Position numbers and translations under genes: made by a program | In this document: in pieces, positions 34,852-47,637 of the stretch | How the letters are laid out: each line of letters begins with the position of its first letter | Numbering within the stretch: the first letter of the stretch is position 1 | Notes under the pieces: generated by a model | The model's database searches: none | Seen by the model: only the letters and a program-made list of their open reading frames with translations | What the model was told of the DNA's origin: nothing | Assembly (NCBI GenBank): GCA_033060915.1 | Contig: CM065397.1 | Span: 25,326,001-25,390,000, forward strand | DNA from: Euryodendron excelsum | Lineage: Eukaryota > Streptophyta > Magnoliopsida > Ericales > Pentaphylacaceae | DNA: 64,000 bases | Direction: 5' to 3'

Positions 34852-37057
34852 AAAGCCAATTTTCAAAAGGTCATTCTCACTAACTTTTAAGTCTTCAAAA
34901 CTATCTATTCAATATTGATTTTCACATGTTTTATGCTCTTAAGTTTGTGGGTGAAATAGTTCTAAAACAACCCTCTCTTGAGTGGTTTCCAAATATCAAC
35001 CATAAGATCCCAACACTCGAGTGGCTTTCACAAAATGGTTTTCAAAACATACTTTCAAATTTCATGCATAGAACCACCTTTCCAAAACCACTTGTCAAAA
35101 CTATCTCCTAACCCTAGATTAACTTAACCCTAGTTGTCCAAATCCTAGATTAATCTAACCTTAGTTAGTTAACCCTAAGTCACTTTAACTCTAGGTTAAC
35201 CTAACCTTAGTTAGTCAACCCGAGGTTACCTTAATCTTAGGACAACCAAATCCTAGGTTAACCTAACCCAAGTTAGTTAACCCTAGGTCATCTCACCCTT
35301 AGATTAACCTAACCTTAGGCTACCTTAACCTTATGTTAACCTAATCCAAGTTAGTTAACCATAGGTCACCCCAGCTCTAACCCAACCTAGGTTAGTTGGC
35401 TTCAAGGTCCCAATTCAAAGACCTCTTTCAAACAACCTTTCAACTTAAAAACCATTTTCATAACATATTTTCAAAACATCCCACTCTCTTAAGATTTCAA
35501 AAATCAACTCCAAAATTTTTTTGAGTATCCCCACACTCTATGTCTACAAGATGTTCTCTTAAGCTTGTCTCAACTAAAATGGGTAGACACTTAACATTTT
35601 TCAAAAAGTATTTTTAAAATATTTCTAAAAATTTACAACCTTAAAGTGTCCCCAACCCTTTTATGGTTAAGGGATTCTAAGGAAAGTGACACATTAAGTA
35701 TAATCTTTAAGGTTGTCCATATTCAAATTCCAAAACCCCAAGTGTTTTCAAAAACTTTTTTCAAAAATGATTTCCAAACATCACATTCTTAAAACAACCC
35801 TAATCCTTTCATGATTAGGATTGATCATGTGTGTGTGAGAAATTCAAAAAGGGTTATATAACCCTAACATTTTAAAAAGTCAAAAAGAAGTCTCTAGCTC
35901 TTTTTCCAAACATATTTTCAAAACTCATTAGAAGTTTAGTTCTTTAATGATTAACCTCTCAAAAATGATAAAATATTCAACATGCCTTTCATAAGGTACG
36001 TGACAACTATTTTCAAAATTATTTCAAGACTAGTTATAAGAGCCCTTGTGACTCCAAGTCTAATTTTTAAGTCCATAATCACATTTTTAAAACTTTCAAA
36101 ACTCTCTTGAGTTATGTCTAAAAGCATTTCAAAACACTTCAAAATCTCATTTCAAGAGCATTTTCAAAAATCTTCAAGTTCTATTCCAAATACATTTCAA
36201 CATCCGATTTCAAATCAAATTACTCTAGTTCTCTTTTCACAAAGACCTCAAAGTGTCTTCCAATATTTTCAAAGACCTCAAAGGGTCTTCAAACATTCCA
36301 AAGGCTCCAATAAGCCTCTTTTCTATCAGGCTCTTGCCCGAACTACAAATGACCTAATTTTCGTCAAATGAGATACGCAGGCAACTTAAAATGGTGCGGT
36401 CATGACTTTTATCTCAATTCCAATCTCTTTTTCAAAAATTTCTGTCAATTCAAAATTTATATTTCAAATCTTTTCAAAACTCCCATATTTTCAAACGTCT
36501 TCTTAATAACATGTATCATGCATTATGTATCTAAAAAGTGATGACCAAAATCCGTTTTCAAAACTCTAAAGTGGATATTAAGTAGATAATAGTAACCGAC
36601 TGTTCGGGTGAGTGAATTAAGAGTGATTGGACAGGTAGGTACCAAAAGGGCGAGGTAAGGTAATGATCTTAGAATATCTTCCCTACACGTAACCAATTCT
36701 CAGACCAAAGATTTCTGTTTTCAAAAGATCAAAATAGAGTTATTTTCAAGAAGGGCTTAAAACTTTTCAAATGTTACCAAACAATCTATTTTTTTAAAAA
36801 CCATCTCTTGGGAGGTTTTCTAAAACCTTTTTCTAAAAACTCTAACCGTAATCTCTGGATTATACTTAGTTTTAGATGACCTAACTTTCTTGATCAAGTT
36901 AGGTGGCGACTCCTATTTTTCTTAAAAAGCTCTTAATCAAATCAATTTCAAGATTAAACCTAGTCGCACTCGTCCTTCTAATGGGATGAGTTCTAATGAT
37001 AAAGTTCGATACTTTTATCTGAATCGAAAAAACTTGGTTAAAAATCAGGATGTGACA
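34852..37057 (+). repeat. 3' LTR of Ogre element, 5'-truncated
   Basis: It aligns with 24323-26548 from CAAAGCCAATTTTCAAAAGG to the terminal GACA. The tandem repeats, hairpin and TATA of the left LTR are absent, so about 2.85 kb of the LTR start is missing, along with the adjacent PPT. Its CCTAGG minisatellite is at 35105-35395. Confidence 0.85.
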
Positions 37058-37066
37058 CATCTCTAT

Positions 37067-37291
37067 TTGAATTTGTACAAAAACCCACAATTCAAAAGAA
37101 AGTGATACACCAAAAGTTGAAAAACTAGATTAATTCTCTCTAGTTGTGTCTCCTTCTATTTTTCCCTACGCAGAAAGTGGGCAAAAATCAGAGTGATAAA
37201 TCGGTTGGTGTTTGTGGAAGGGGGCGGTTGATTTGTTCAGTTGATGCGGAAAGTGAAAGCTGATTAGGTTCTAGAGGAAGTACACGAAGAA
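37067..37291. repeat. Dispersed repeat, copy B
   Basis: Partner of the repeat at 795-1245. It starts ten bases after the Ogre LTR, just beyond the candidate CATCT target site. It has deletions relative to copy A and no open frame. Confidence 0.7.
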
Positions 37292-37910
37292 AGAAAGAAG
37301 TAAAGGATTAACATAAATTGAGTAAAATTATTTGCTTTAATCTTTGGTGTTTAGGACGTGGGAGCTAATGGAATAGGAAAAATACAGAGGACATTTCGGT
37401 TTACCCGATGAAGCTTGGTTTAGCTGCATCACATTTTTTTTCCTCCTTGTTTTTAAGTTTAGCAGTTAAGGGTGTTTGGGCCTTTTACTTACATTCATCA
37501 TGACTAATACTATTTCGGTCTTATCAAGAGTCAGTCATTCACATCGAGAGTAGAGTATTTACAAGGATAAACTCCTTGAGACTAATTCTTCCATAATATA
37601 TATATATATTTTTTGAGAACATTAGAAAAGTAAAACAACATCTATTTATCTAGGGGATGGGGATTGAAGGGTATGTCAAGCTCAAACTTGGAATTTCAAG
37701 GGGTTAGCATGGTGATCAAAACTTGGTGCCTAAGGACCTACTCATTCCAGGGTCCCAAGTTTAAATTTTTTAAGTGTTATCAACTTATTAAAGCCACCCC
37801 TAAAATCTTTGCTCTGATAAATATCGAGTTTGTGTGAGATGAAGAATTGCATAAGTTTCGAAATTAACAGAAATCCACATAAAGTAACTCCAACAGCCGG
37901 TCAGCCACCA

Positions 37911-37911
37911 C

Positions 37912-37942
<31 letters not shown>

Positions 37943-37978
37943 AAGATAGAAAGAAAGAAAACTTCAACTGGGAACTGG
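37911..37978. repeat. Poly-A tract followed by GAAA repeats
   Basis: About 30 consecutive A residues, then AAGAAAGATAGAAAGAAAG. It could be the tail of an old retroposon on the plus strand, but no SINE or LINE body was recognised to its left. Confidence 0.6.
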
Positions 37979-38303
37979 ATGCAACAGTATGCAAGGACCC
38001 GATTACTAAGCCAACTGACAAGCACAGTTGCATTACATCCAAAAACGTTTATGTAATGGAAAGACCGATTTTTAGGTTGGATCAATTTGCCTAACCATGC
38101 AACCGATAACCAAAACAAATTAATTTGAGCATTTTGTTATTCACCCTAAATCCAACGAATACACTTTGAAAACCAATATTGTTTTCAGCTTTATCCTAAT
38201 GATTTTCTTTCCCGCAAAATATATGCATTATGTCAAAACTTAGTTATAAAAAGAAAAAAAAATTTAACCCTCTTATTTTCTTTACTAATATATTTATATT
38301 AAA

Positions 38304-39410
38304 GCATCTCTAAGCCACCTTCAAATCTTTAAATTTGAAGGTAAGTTTCAAATTTTTAACTCTAACTCATCTTCATTTTTTTAAAAATTTAAAAAAATCA
38401 AGGTGGCCTTCATTTGAACCTTTTAAATTTTTTTGAAGGCTAGCTTCATATCACTATTCTTGTTGGGTCAAATACTATTCATGTGGGACCAAACACTATA
38501 TATGTGAGACCCTTATATTAATTATTATTTTAAACCTAAATAATTCATTATTAATACAATATTAACTATTTAAATAGTACTTTAATAAATATTTAATTTA
38601 ATTTTTAAATTAATTCATTAATTTTTTACTTTATTTATTATTTATTTTATTTGAATTTTTTATATGGAGAATAAATAAATAAATTTTATTTTACGTGCTT
38701 TATTTATATGAAAATTATTATTTTTATATGAAATTAATAATTTTTTCATTTTATTTATTATTTATGTATATTAAAATTATTTTAACATATGGAATCAATA
38801 GATTGTTTTTTAGTCTTAATTTTTTATTTTGAATTTTTTTTTACAAATTTAACAAGTAATCAATATACCTCCACCAAATACTAATAACAATTAAAGTTTC
38901 AACATCCATCGGAAACAAAAGAAATAAATTTCAACTTGAATAATAACAAAAAGATTACATTAAATGACCTTTCCAGACCATTCACTAATATTTTTATTAA
39001 TGCTTGTAATTTTAATTTCTTAAGCCTTGTTTAATGAGTTTTTATTAGTTTCTTAATGTGTGTTAATTTTTGTTAAATATATTTCATTAGCTTTTAATGG
39101 GTTTCTTTTAAAAAAATTTAATGTACTTTTATTTGCAATTTCATGAGTAGATCTTTAATTAAATATGTGATAAATAATTAGAACTTAGACTAAAATATGA
39201 TAATAAATAATTATATTTTAAAAAAAATATAAGAACATAATATATGATTTTTAAATATTTTTATATAAAAATAATTATTTAAAGAATAAATAGTAAAAAT
39301 AAAAGTTGACAAGATTAAAGTACCAATATGAAAAAGTAAAACATATGAACTTCAAATTTAAAGAAGGTGCCAAACTGAAAATCAATTACAAAAGATACAA
39401 CTGTGGATGT
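38304..39410. mobile_element. Possible non-autonomous Harbinger-like DNA element
   Basis: The left end AAAGCATCTCTAAGCCACC and subterminal CTTTAAATTTGAAG are mirrored near 39355-39405, where the inverted strand reads ATACATCCACAGTTG and then CACCTTCTTTAAATTTGAAG. GCATC-type ends with TTA targets are common in PIF/Harbinger elements. It is very AT-rich inside, without a transposase. Confidence 0.45.
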
Positions 39411-39911
39411 ATTTTTTCATCTCTAATTATTAATATCGAAAAAGAATTTCTTAATTTTTCATTAATTTTGAAATAATAAAATTATTAACTATATATAATG
39501 GAACAGAACAGGTTCCTTAGAAACTCTTAATTATTAGAGATTATTAAGTAATTTAATTTCCATAAAAAAATTAATGAAATTTTAATTATATAATTGGGTC
39601 AACTATAATTTATTTTATTTTATTTTTTCCCAAAGTGAAGATATAAACTTTTTTGCTAAAATTTAGAATTTAGCTAGCAAAAGAGGAGATGGCTCTGTCG
39701 TAGTATCATCGAGACCCAAGGGTAGATTCTATTTCCTTCTTATATTATACTGTCATGTCATGTCATGTCGTGCAGCTACCCATCAGAACTTCTAACCAGC
39801 ATCACTAGTCTGTTGAATACATAACGAGCAGAGAGAAAGAGAGAGAGAGTGGGGGTGTGTGTGTTTGTTACAAAAATCTAGAGAGAGGAAAGTAGCGAGG
39901 AAGAGACAAAA
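39411..39911 (+). promoter_or_regulatory. Upstream region and 5' leader of the DUF1336 gene
   Basis: TATATATAATGG at about 39490-39501 is the best TATA candidate but is about 400 bp from the ATG. CATGT repeats three times at about 39752-39768. A GA/GT-rich leader (AGAGAGAAAGAGAGAGAG at 39831-39848) lies directly upstream, typical of plant 5' UTRs. The transcription start cannot be fixed. Confidence 0.4.
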
Positions 39912-40835
39912 ATGTGCCCGACGAAGCAGAAGCATCGGAGCCCCGTCGCCGAAAAGGCCGGACTCCCCACCGCTGCCGACGACACCGCCACCTCCAACTG
40001 GAGAGAAGAGGCGATCAACGGCGGATCTCTCAAGCACGTGGACCTCCACACGGGTTCCAACGGCTGGGCTTCACCCCCTGGAGATCTCTTCTTTCTACGA
40101 GGCAAAAACTACCTAACCAAGAAGCAAAAGTCCCCATCTGGTGAGTGGCTGTTACAGCCCGCCGGCTTCGACTGGCTCCGATCGGCGGCCAAGCTTGACA
40201 ACGTCCTTGGCCGGCGGGATAACCGTGTCATGCACGCGCTGAGAAAGGCTCAATCGCGAGGCGAGTGCCTCAAAACCTTCGTATTCGCCGTCAACCTCCA
40301 AGTTCCCGGTCGGGACCAGCACAGCGCGGTGTTCTACTTCGCGACCAACGACCCGATTTCGTCCGGCTCGCTGCTCCACCGGTTCGTCGACGGCGATGAC
40401 TCGTTCCGGAACCAGCGGTTTAAGATCGTTAACCGGATAGTCAAGGGCCCATGGATCGTCAAGGCCGCCGTGGGGAACTACTCGGCGTGCCTCCTCGGGA
40501 AGGCGCTAACGTGTAATTACCACCGGGGGTCGAACTACCTCGAGATCGACGTCGACATCGGGAGCTCGGCTATCGCGAACGCGATCTTGCACCTCGCATT
40601 GGGATACGTGACGGCGGTTACGATCGATATGGGGTTTCTGGTGGAGTCGCTGGTGGAGGAAGATCTACCGGAGAGACTTTTGGGTGCTGTTAGGGTTTGC
40701 CAAATGGAGATTTCGTCGGCAACATTGGTCGATGCAACACAGCCTATAAAAGTAGGGCCTTTGAAAGTCAGTAATAATCAGAATCAGAGTAGGGTTCGGG
40801 CCTCGAAATCTAAGGACGATGATAACGATGAGTGA
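39912..40835 (+). CDS. DUF1336 / EDR2-like C-terminal-domain protein, 307 aa
   Basis: Intronless and complete, from ATG at 39912 to TGA at 40833-40835. The family hallmarks run in order: WASPPGDLFFLRGKNYL (52-68), a conserved DW near 87-88, FVFAVNLQVPG (123-133), AVFYFATNDP (139-148), FVDGDDSFRNQRFKIVNRIV (158-177), KGPWIVKAAVG (178-188), CLLGKALTCNYHRGSNYLEI (193-212), DVDIGSSAIA (213-222) and EEDLPERLLGAVRVC (249-263). Nearly the whole protein is the domain; the START and PH domains of full EDR2 are absent, as in the short plant members of about 300 aa. There is no signal peptide or transmembrane segment. In EDR2 this region belongs to a lipid-binding protein affecting defence and senescence; the role of short members is not established. 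The N-terminus (MCPTKQKHRS) and C-terminus (SKSKDDDNDE) are polar and probably disordered. GC content is far above the flanks. The only convincing host gene in the window. Confidence 0.95.
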   Translation: MCPTKQKHRSPVAEKAGLPTAADDTATSNWREEAINGGSLKHVDLHTGSNGWASPPGDLFFLRGKNYLTKKQKSPSGEWLLQPAGFDWLRSAAKLDNVLGRRDNRVMHALRKAQSRGECLKTFVFAVNLQVPGRDQHSAVFYFATNDPISSGSLLHRFVDGDDSFRNQRFKIVNRIVKGPWIVKAAVGNYSACLLGKALTCNYHRGSNYLEIDVDIGSSAIANAILHLALGYVTAVTIDMGFLVESLVEEDLPERLLGAVRVCQMEISSATLVDATQPIKVGPLKVSNNQNQSRVRASKSKDDDNDE

Positions 40836-41020
40836 GAGAGAAATTCAACGGTGGTAAGAAATAAAGAAGAATAAAAAAAACAAAAGAGAGAGAGCACTTT
40901 TTTGAGCGGGTTTTAGTCTTTTAATTTTCAATATTTTCTACCACGGGGGGGCGTTGAATGTGATTTTCGGTCCTCACTCCTCACCGCTCCTTTCAATGGG
41001 GATCGACGGAGATTTGCTCC
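40836..41020 (+). other. 3' untranslated region of DUF1336 gene
   Basis: AAATAAAGAAGAATAAA within 30 bp of the stop supplies near-canonical AATAAA polyadenylation signals. The end of the transcript is not visible. Confidence 0.5.
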
Positions 41021-41046
41021 CTCTCTCTCTCTCTCTCTCTCTCTCT
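41021..41046. repeat. (CT)n microsatellite
   Basis: Thirteen CT units, about 190 bp downstream of the DUF1336 stop codon. Confidence 0.95.
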
Positions 41047-43013
41047 ATAAATATTTTGTTGCTCTCTTCAGACAACATATTTTTCACTATTTTCTGCTCC
41101 CATAAAACTTAAAAATGTTAATGGATGCAAAGGCCAGGCAAGAAAGCAATGGGGCCAATTTCTCTCTCGAACTTATATTTACATGCATACATCCATACAT
41201 AAGTTTAACACCCTCTCTCTCTATATTTACATGCGTACATAAATTGATGATATATGGCCTGGGGTGTCATTTGTTTATGCTTGCTTTGGTGCTGAAGACT
41301 CTTTTGTGTAGCTTCTCTCTTTTTTCGATGCATCGTATGCCTGTTAAACTTTAGGAAATGCACTTTGGTAAGTTCCTTTAGTACTGATTCCTGGTGGTTT
41401 TTAGTACCGGTGATGTTGGTGGTAAGAGAATTGGTTCCATCGGAGTGGGGTACTAATAGAATTGGTATCATAGGAGTTAGTAGGCTTATTTTTATTATTT
41501 ACGTTATTTTGAATTTTGATTTATTTATGATGTGACTGGACAAATTACTAACATAAAAAACGAGACAAAAATGGGAGAGGAGTTAAGCGGGATGAGCGTG
41601 GGGATGGGGTAGAGTTTTTCATTCAAATCTGCCCCGTGCACTAGGTACGGATGATGGTGAGAGCATAGGGGAAAATATTTTGTGGATCTTAAAGTGTGGG
41701 TGGCATGAGATGAGATCACAATTGTTAATGGCAAGAGTTGTATAACGACAGTGAGAAACTTCTGGTCTATTTTATTTTACGGTAGGTCACAGACTCACCC
41801 CATTTGAGTAGTCAAGGAAGCTCAAGTCGCCATTTGAGTAGACAGGAAAGCTCAAGTCGCGCTACAAGAGCACTGCATAATTTCTCCATGAGTCGAGGGT
41901 CAGTAAATAGAGTGAATGAAAAAAGCTGACTTCATTATTTAAAATATGTTCTTAACAAGAATTTGTCTTTGTTCAATAAATTTTAAATAAAATAAATTAC
42001 ACGCTTTTACATATTAAAAAAATGATTTTCATGAGCTAAAATGAAAGCATAAATACTTCTTATATTTACTCAAATTTATCAAAGAAAAAAAAAGAAAAAG
42101 AAAAATGAGAGAGAAAAGATAAAAAAAAATGAGATATTCTAATTTTTCATGTATTTATTTTTTCTTCTTTATCTTTTTTTTATCTTTTATTTTTTTTAAC
42201 AACTAAACATACGATATAATTTTATATTATTTTTTCTTTCGATTTTTTTTACTAAATTGTTAATTCAAACACAACGTTAATTTAAGATTAGTGAAATTCA
42301 CCACACCGCAAAACCACCTCCCACCTCTCCCTCTCCCTCTCCCTCTATTTATGCCAAAAAGGATAAAATGATTAATGCAGGAGCATAACTGTATTCTTAC
42401 AACCTCAATTTACATCATCCAATCACATTATTTTGGACAAAAATTATACATAAAATTTGATTAGTATAATAATGTCATCTATCTTCTCAAACTATTTATT
42501 GCTAGTTGTCACAAGTTGAGCTGTGAGTAGTAGGTCATTCAATCGTGACTTGAAAATTTGACGAGCTTCAGAGTTGTGTTGAAACTTTGGTTTATTGAAC
42601 TTTTGAGTCAATATCAAATAAATTATGGAGTCAAGCTTGAGTAGTTTGGTTTTTTTATATTTTTATCAAGCCTAGGACATAAACTATGGAGTTTTAAAAT
42701 CTGTTCAAATTTAGCTTGTTTATATAATGAATCGTGCTCGAATAAAATTTTAACCAATTGTATACGAGGAACTTGGTTTATTTTATGCTCCTAAATTTAA
42801 AGGCCACGAGTGTTCATTGACTTGGAGACAAAAAAAAAAAGGAAAAGAGTTATAGGTGTGTACTATTTAACTCCAAAATTCATAATCTATGGTAATAATT
42901 AGAGTAACGAATCCATCAGTTGACAAATGATACAAAATGGCCACTACGTTTTCTTAAGACTCTATGGGTGAAGTCTTGTTTGGAGGGCACATTGAGGTTC
43001 CCATCAGTTTATT
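41047..43013. other. Intergenic stretch
   Basis: No gene recognised. It holds a 30-bp tandem duplication (CCATTTGAGTAG...CTCAAGTCG) at about 41798-41859, A/T homopolymer-rich sequence at 42060-42250 and a CCCTCT repeat at about 42325-42345. Confidence 0.6.
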
Positions 43014-44213
43014 AAAGGGTAAATTACAGCAATCAGCGCTAAGGTATCTAACAATCACAAAGAGTACCCCTATAGTTTTTTAAATGACACTATCCTCTCT
43101 TGTCAGACATGTTTGCTTAACGGCATTAACTAATACTGTGATTTTACCTTTTTAGCCCTCACTGAATAAAGTTATTTTATTCACAAAAATCAAAGAAAAC
43201 AAAAAGCCCAAATTATCCCTATAAGATAGCTCCAATCAATCTTTGCCACGCCAGATGTAAGTCCCACCAAACCCAATCTAAACCCATTACTCTTAGGAGT
43301 CTCATGTTTTTATTATATTTTGCATTATATTTTCAACCTATTAATGACATTGAATTGCCATTAGTCACCTACAACTCCACAAACCCATTTGCCATTGCCA
43401 TTGCCATTGCCATTGCCATTAGTTAATCATAAACCAAAACCCCATAATTACAATCACAAAATCAAACAACCCACTGTTGTTGTTCACCATCTCTTGCACC
43501 ATAATCATCTCTCTCGATCAACCACCGACCTTTCTTCCCCTCCCTCCATCCCTCCCCCTTTTTTCTCTCTCGAAAATCTTAATAATTGCGCCTACAAACA
43601 CCATCATCAACATCTCCGCCCAACCATAACCACCACCATCTTCGGCACCGACCATCGCAAGCCCTCCGTCTTTCCCCCAAGATCTCCCCAGTCAACCATT
43701 CATAACCACTACCGTCTTCGGCGCTGACCACTGTAAGCCCTCCATCTTTCCTAAGCCCTCCCCAATTGGCCCACCCAACTACCATCAACACTGCCGTCTC
43801 ATTTACCCAATCAATCATGACTAACAACCATACACACCACAAGAAAGAGCATGAAACGAACCCAGTAACCAACATCCACCAACCCCATTATCACCACTAT
43901 CATTACCCCTTTTCTTTGCTATTTTCTCTTCCCCTTAAATCTCCATGCCACCACACTTAGATTGTCGAAACCAGATCGTCAAACCTCAATAACCTAGATC
44001 GTTGAATATTAACCTCCATGGCTACAATCCCAAAATCACTATCGTCAAACGCCAACCTCCATGGCCAAAAACCTAAAATCTCTCCTACAGTATTCTACTA
44101 AACCCACTAAAAACATACTCAGACAATCTCTTTGTAACTCAAACCAGCCACAGACTCACAATCTCCACTGTACTCAACCACCGACAAAATCCAACCCCCA
44201 TGGCATCAGCTAA

Positions 44214-44218
44214 CAATC
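44214..44218. other. Target-site duplication CAATC, left
   Basis: CAATC precedes the TG of the left LTR and recurs at 55822-55826 directly after the right LTR, a perfect 5-bp duplication that fixes both element boundaries. Confidence 0.9.
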
Positions 44219-45179
44219 TGAAGAGGGTCAACGCTAGATCGTATTAACTCATCTGGAAGTTTGTTCTTGGAGAGATTAAGAAAGGTGTCTAGTCAGTAGC
44301 GACTCAAAAGTGATGGAGAAGATGGACAGAGCACCTGTGACTGGCAAAGCACAGGGAAAGCGGCAGAAGGTTCCCAAAGAGCCTAAGATCGTGACTTTGG
44401 AATCAAGGTTGCTAATTCTAGGGTTTTCCTTGGTTTAGCTAGAGAAGAAGAAGATGAAACTCTCTCTGAAAATCTGAATTTCTTCAATCTCTCTCTTCCT
44501 CTTAGCTGATGTATATACATATATACACATTTATGAGCATCTTGTTGCTTGGGCACTAAGAAATTGCTCAGCATGCGCCAGGTGTCCTAGGGACCATAAG
44601 ATCTTCCCTGCTATGCTCTGTCAGGCCAAACGTGGCCACGTGGCACTGTACCATGAGCTCCTCATGGTATTGCACACGTACACAATGACATATCTCACAC
44701 CCCAGCTAATCGATCCATGACACATCTTAATCCCAGTACGTAGGGACCACCAGCAACAGTTTTTGTAGGTGACCCTCCTCCTGATTATTAAGAGAGGTCC
44801 TTACCAGGTGTTGCCACGTGGCCCAATGATTCTCTCTCTGATGTTCCCACAAGGAGGTTGATTTTGTCTCTCTCTCTCTCTTACCCTTGAGACCCAGGTA
44901 TAGGAGAGGAGATCTAGTGTGTGCCATGTCTAGGTAAGGCTGATTTACTCTCGAACCTACTCCTCTTGGACTAGACTTAGGAAGGCCTGATGGTTCTCAA
45001 TCATTTTATCATCTAAAGGCCCAATCCATTTATCTATGTCTGGCAGTGGGGAACGCACATCAGAACCAGCCCAATTATCCATGGACTAAGATGGTGGGTC
45101 TTACTCCAGGAACACCTCTAGGCTAGCTCGCCGGACCATTGAACCATGGTTGACCGAGGACCTATTTTGACCATCTACA
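44219..45179 (-). repeat. 3' LTR of Tat Gypsy element
   Basis: It starts TGAAGAGGGTCAAC and ends GACCATCTACA (plus-strand reading). The first ~180 bp and last ~130 bp match the right LTR; the 660 bp between are present only here. Confidence 0.9.
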
Positions 45180-45191
45180 TTTTGCCCCTTG
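45180..45191 (-). other. Polypurine tract of Tat Gypsy element
   Basis: The minus strand reads AAGGGGCAAAA immediately beside the 3' LTR start, the expected PPT position. Confidence 0.65.
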
Positions 45192-47637
45192 CACGTGGAA
45201 GGCACATGCCCTAAGGCTTGCATGTGCAGAATTTTTTAGTCACTTGAAGAATCCTCAACCTATATCCTTCCTGCACCCAGTTCTCCATGTTTTCCTTCAA
45301 GGAGACTCCCTCTTATTGGCTAGAATCTTGTCCCTAGTCAAGGAGGCCTAATCAACTTTTAATTCTTCTAGCGCTTGATCCACTGCCCTAGGGGTCACTT
45401 GACCTTAATGTGCAGTAGTTTCTGGCACTAGGCCATTATTGTCACTTTGAATTTTGAAATTTGAATAGCTATCGGGAGAGGGACAGTTTGTGAATATGAA
45501 AGGGATAGAGGAAGAGGTACAGTTGTAATTGCTGCTTATTCCAACACTTTTTCTTCTTTACCTTTCTTTCTTTTCTGCCTTTATCTTCTTCTCTTGCCCT
45601 ATTCTTGCTATAATTCAAAAACCCAACCACTATGGCAAAGAAGCGTAGAGCACAGAAGTCCATTGTCGGTCATGCTGAGTCCTTTGGTGAGAAATATGCC
45701 TTTGGTGGTGAAGACTCCTCTTAGTTGCCTCTAGACGATGACTGGATGAGGGCTCCTTACTTTGTGGGGCCAGGAGATAAGTTTTGGAAGAGGATCATTA
45801 GCTTCCTTCTTGAGGGCGAAGAACCTTCCGACCTTCTTCTCCCTCGGCCAGAGGCTTCTTTGGAGGACTGTAATATGATTAGGTTGAGTCCATTTTTCAG
45901 CATTGGTTAGAGAGGGGGGATGTTCCCCACTCGTTCTTTCAATTTAAGTGCTTTTTGTCTCCTACTTTATGTTGGTCAGAGTGGGTAAACAACGTTTTAG
46001 CCAACGAAGAGCTGACGGACCGCCTAAAAGCAGTGGGCCTTTACGACTCTATTTGTCTGTCCAGGAACTCGGCCATTCGGCGGCATATCCCCAACCTGGA
46101 CCTCCTAATCTCACGGGGGAGCACCAACTCCCATACCTTTGTGGCTCTATGAGGAGAGTCAAGACCTATTCTAGAAGATACCATGTCGTTGATGTGCCTT
46201 CCCCTCACCGGTGATCGTGGTGTGGAACTCCATGTCTTGTTCGTGGATGAAAGGGCCACCATGAAGGAGTTAGAGCAGGGGTATTATGCTACCTAAAACT
46301 TTAACTCGCTTTTTGACAGTGACGGGAAACAGTTGGTCTAGAGGGTACCCACCAACAAATCCACCTACGCTGCCAGGATCCACTATTTCTTCAGAGATGT
46401 CCAGCCGAAATCCACTTCATCGAGAGGTGTTCTGAAGTATTTTGAAGGACCGGGCTATGTCCAATCCAATTACTTTACTGCCTTTCTTGACTTCTTTCTT
46501 TCGACCTTTATCCTTCCAGGAGCCCCTATGAACTTTGTCTCCTCCTCTGTATATCCCCTTACTACACTGATGTCCAAAGAAAAAAGATTGCTCTGGCTAC
46601 TTGTTCTTGGGGAGCCTTTACCAGCGTCTGGACTATTTGAAGTATGACTTAAAGAGCTCGGTAGGTCGGTATGACATAGGAAGCTATGTCTATACCCAGT
46701 TCCTATCTACTTATCTAGCTGAGCGCTTCAAGGGGCTAGTTTCTCATCCAAAAATCCTTTCGGTTGGCTTAACTGTGACCACTGTGAACGAAGAGGGTCA
46801 TGTTGTGTTGACCTGGACAGAGGAGAAGGAATCACTTCTGGCAAGGTGGTTTTGGGTCATCAGCAGCCAGGACCTTAGTCAATTTTTTTGATGATTCAGA
46901 GAAGTTCATTGTTCGCCCTTATACAAACAAGAACATCAGAGCACATGTACTTATTGCCTATCCTCTGCAGACATGCTAATATGAGTTCTCTTCTAGTGCT
47001 GAGCCTCTTCCTGTTGACATCCATGAGCTGCTGTTGATGATTACGCTAAGACTACTTCCATTCTTGAACGAAAATGGAAATGGTATTGTGGTGTATCGTC
47101 TTGATAGACTCTCGAGGTAGTTCGGCTATGACCAAGGGATACCTTATGCCCCTCCTCCTGTTGAATCTTCTTTTGATGGGTGCATGCAGAAATTTTGGGT
47201 GAATGCCACAAAGTCTGACTTTTTGGGCTATCTAGTGATTGACCTCTCACCTATAATGTTTTACTTCCCATCCCTTGAGCGCAAGGGCCATTTTACCATT
47301 CATTATAAGTTGTATTGGAGAAGGAACTTAGACTCTTTCTTGTCATTTTGCTCTAGGGACACGGATCAAGTGAAAGTTGTTCCCATAGGGATGGGGGATC
47401 CCTCCCTTCACTTGACCAAAAAGAAGAACCAGAAGAGGGACAGGGGCACTCACAGTCACTTTGCTCCGCCCAGCCCTGCCCCTATCAAGGGTGGTAAGGG
47501 ATAAACTTTGAAGCTGTTGCTCTATCAATCGAAAGCGACTACCCCGAAAGGAGTCTTGAAGACTTTTACTCCTATAAAGGCCTCTCTGTCATCTGGTGTC
47601 CATTTGGAAAAGCGACCTGTGCCTGTATCTTCCTTCA

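Larger units (their letters stand above)
21473..37057 (+). mobile_element. Tat/Ogre-type Gypsy element, large, non-autonomous
   Basis: The right part of the left LTR (24323-26548) is repeated at 34852-37057 at about 90% identity by eye. A PBS of the form TGGCGACTCTACTGGGGA follows the left LTR, as in Tat/Ogre elements. A decayed gag lies at about 28065-30302, no pol was seen, and an antisense PMD ORF lies at about 32600-34232. Bases after the right LTR are CATCT; the same five bases precede TG at 21468-21474, which is the only support for the left boundary. The whole element is about 15.6 kb with a LTR of up to 5 kb, in the Ogre size range. Confidence 0.78.

Noticed and set aside
37800..38118. 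Two overlapping minus-strand ORFs with Phe runs
   Set aside because: Both depend on translation of the poly-A tract at 37911-37940 and lack domains.
39792..40105. Antisense and shifted ORFs over the DUF1336 start
   Set aside because: They are GC-driven shadows of the true plus-strand coding frame.
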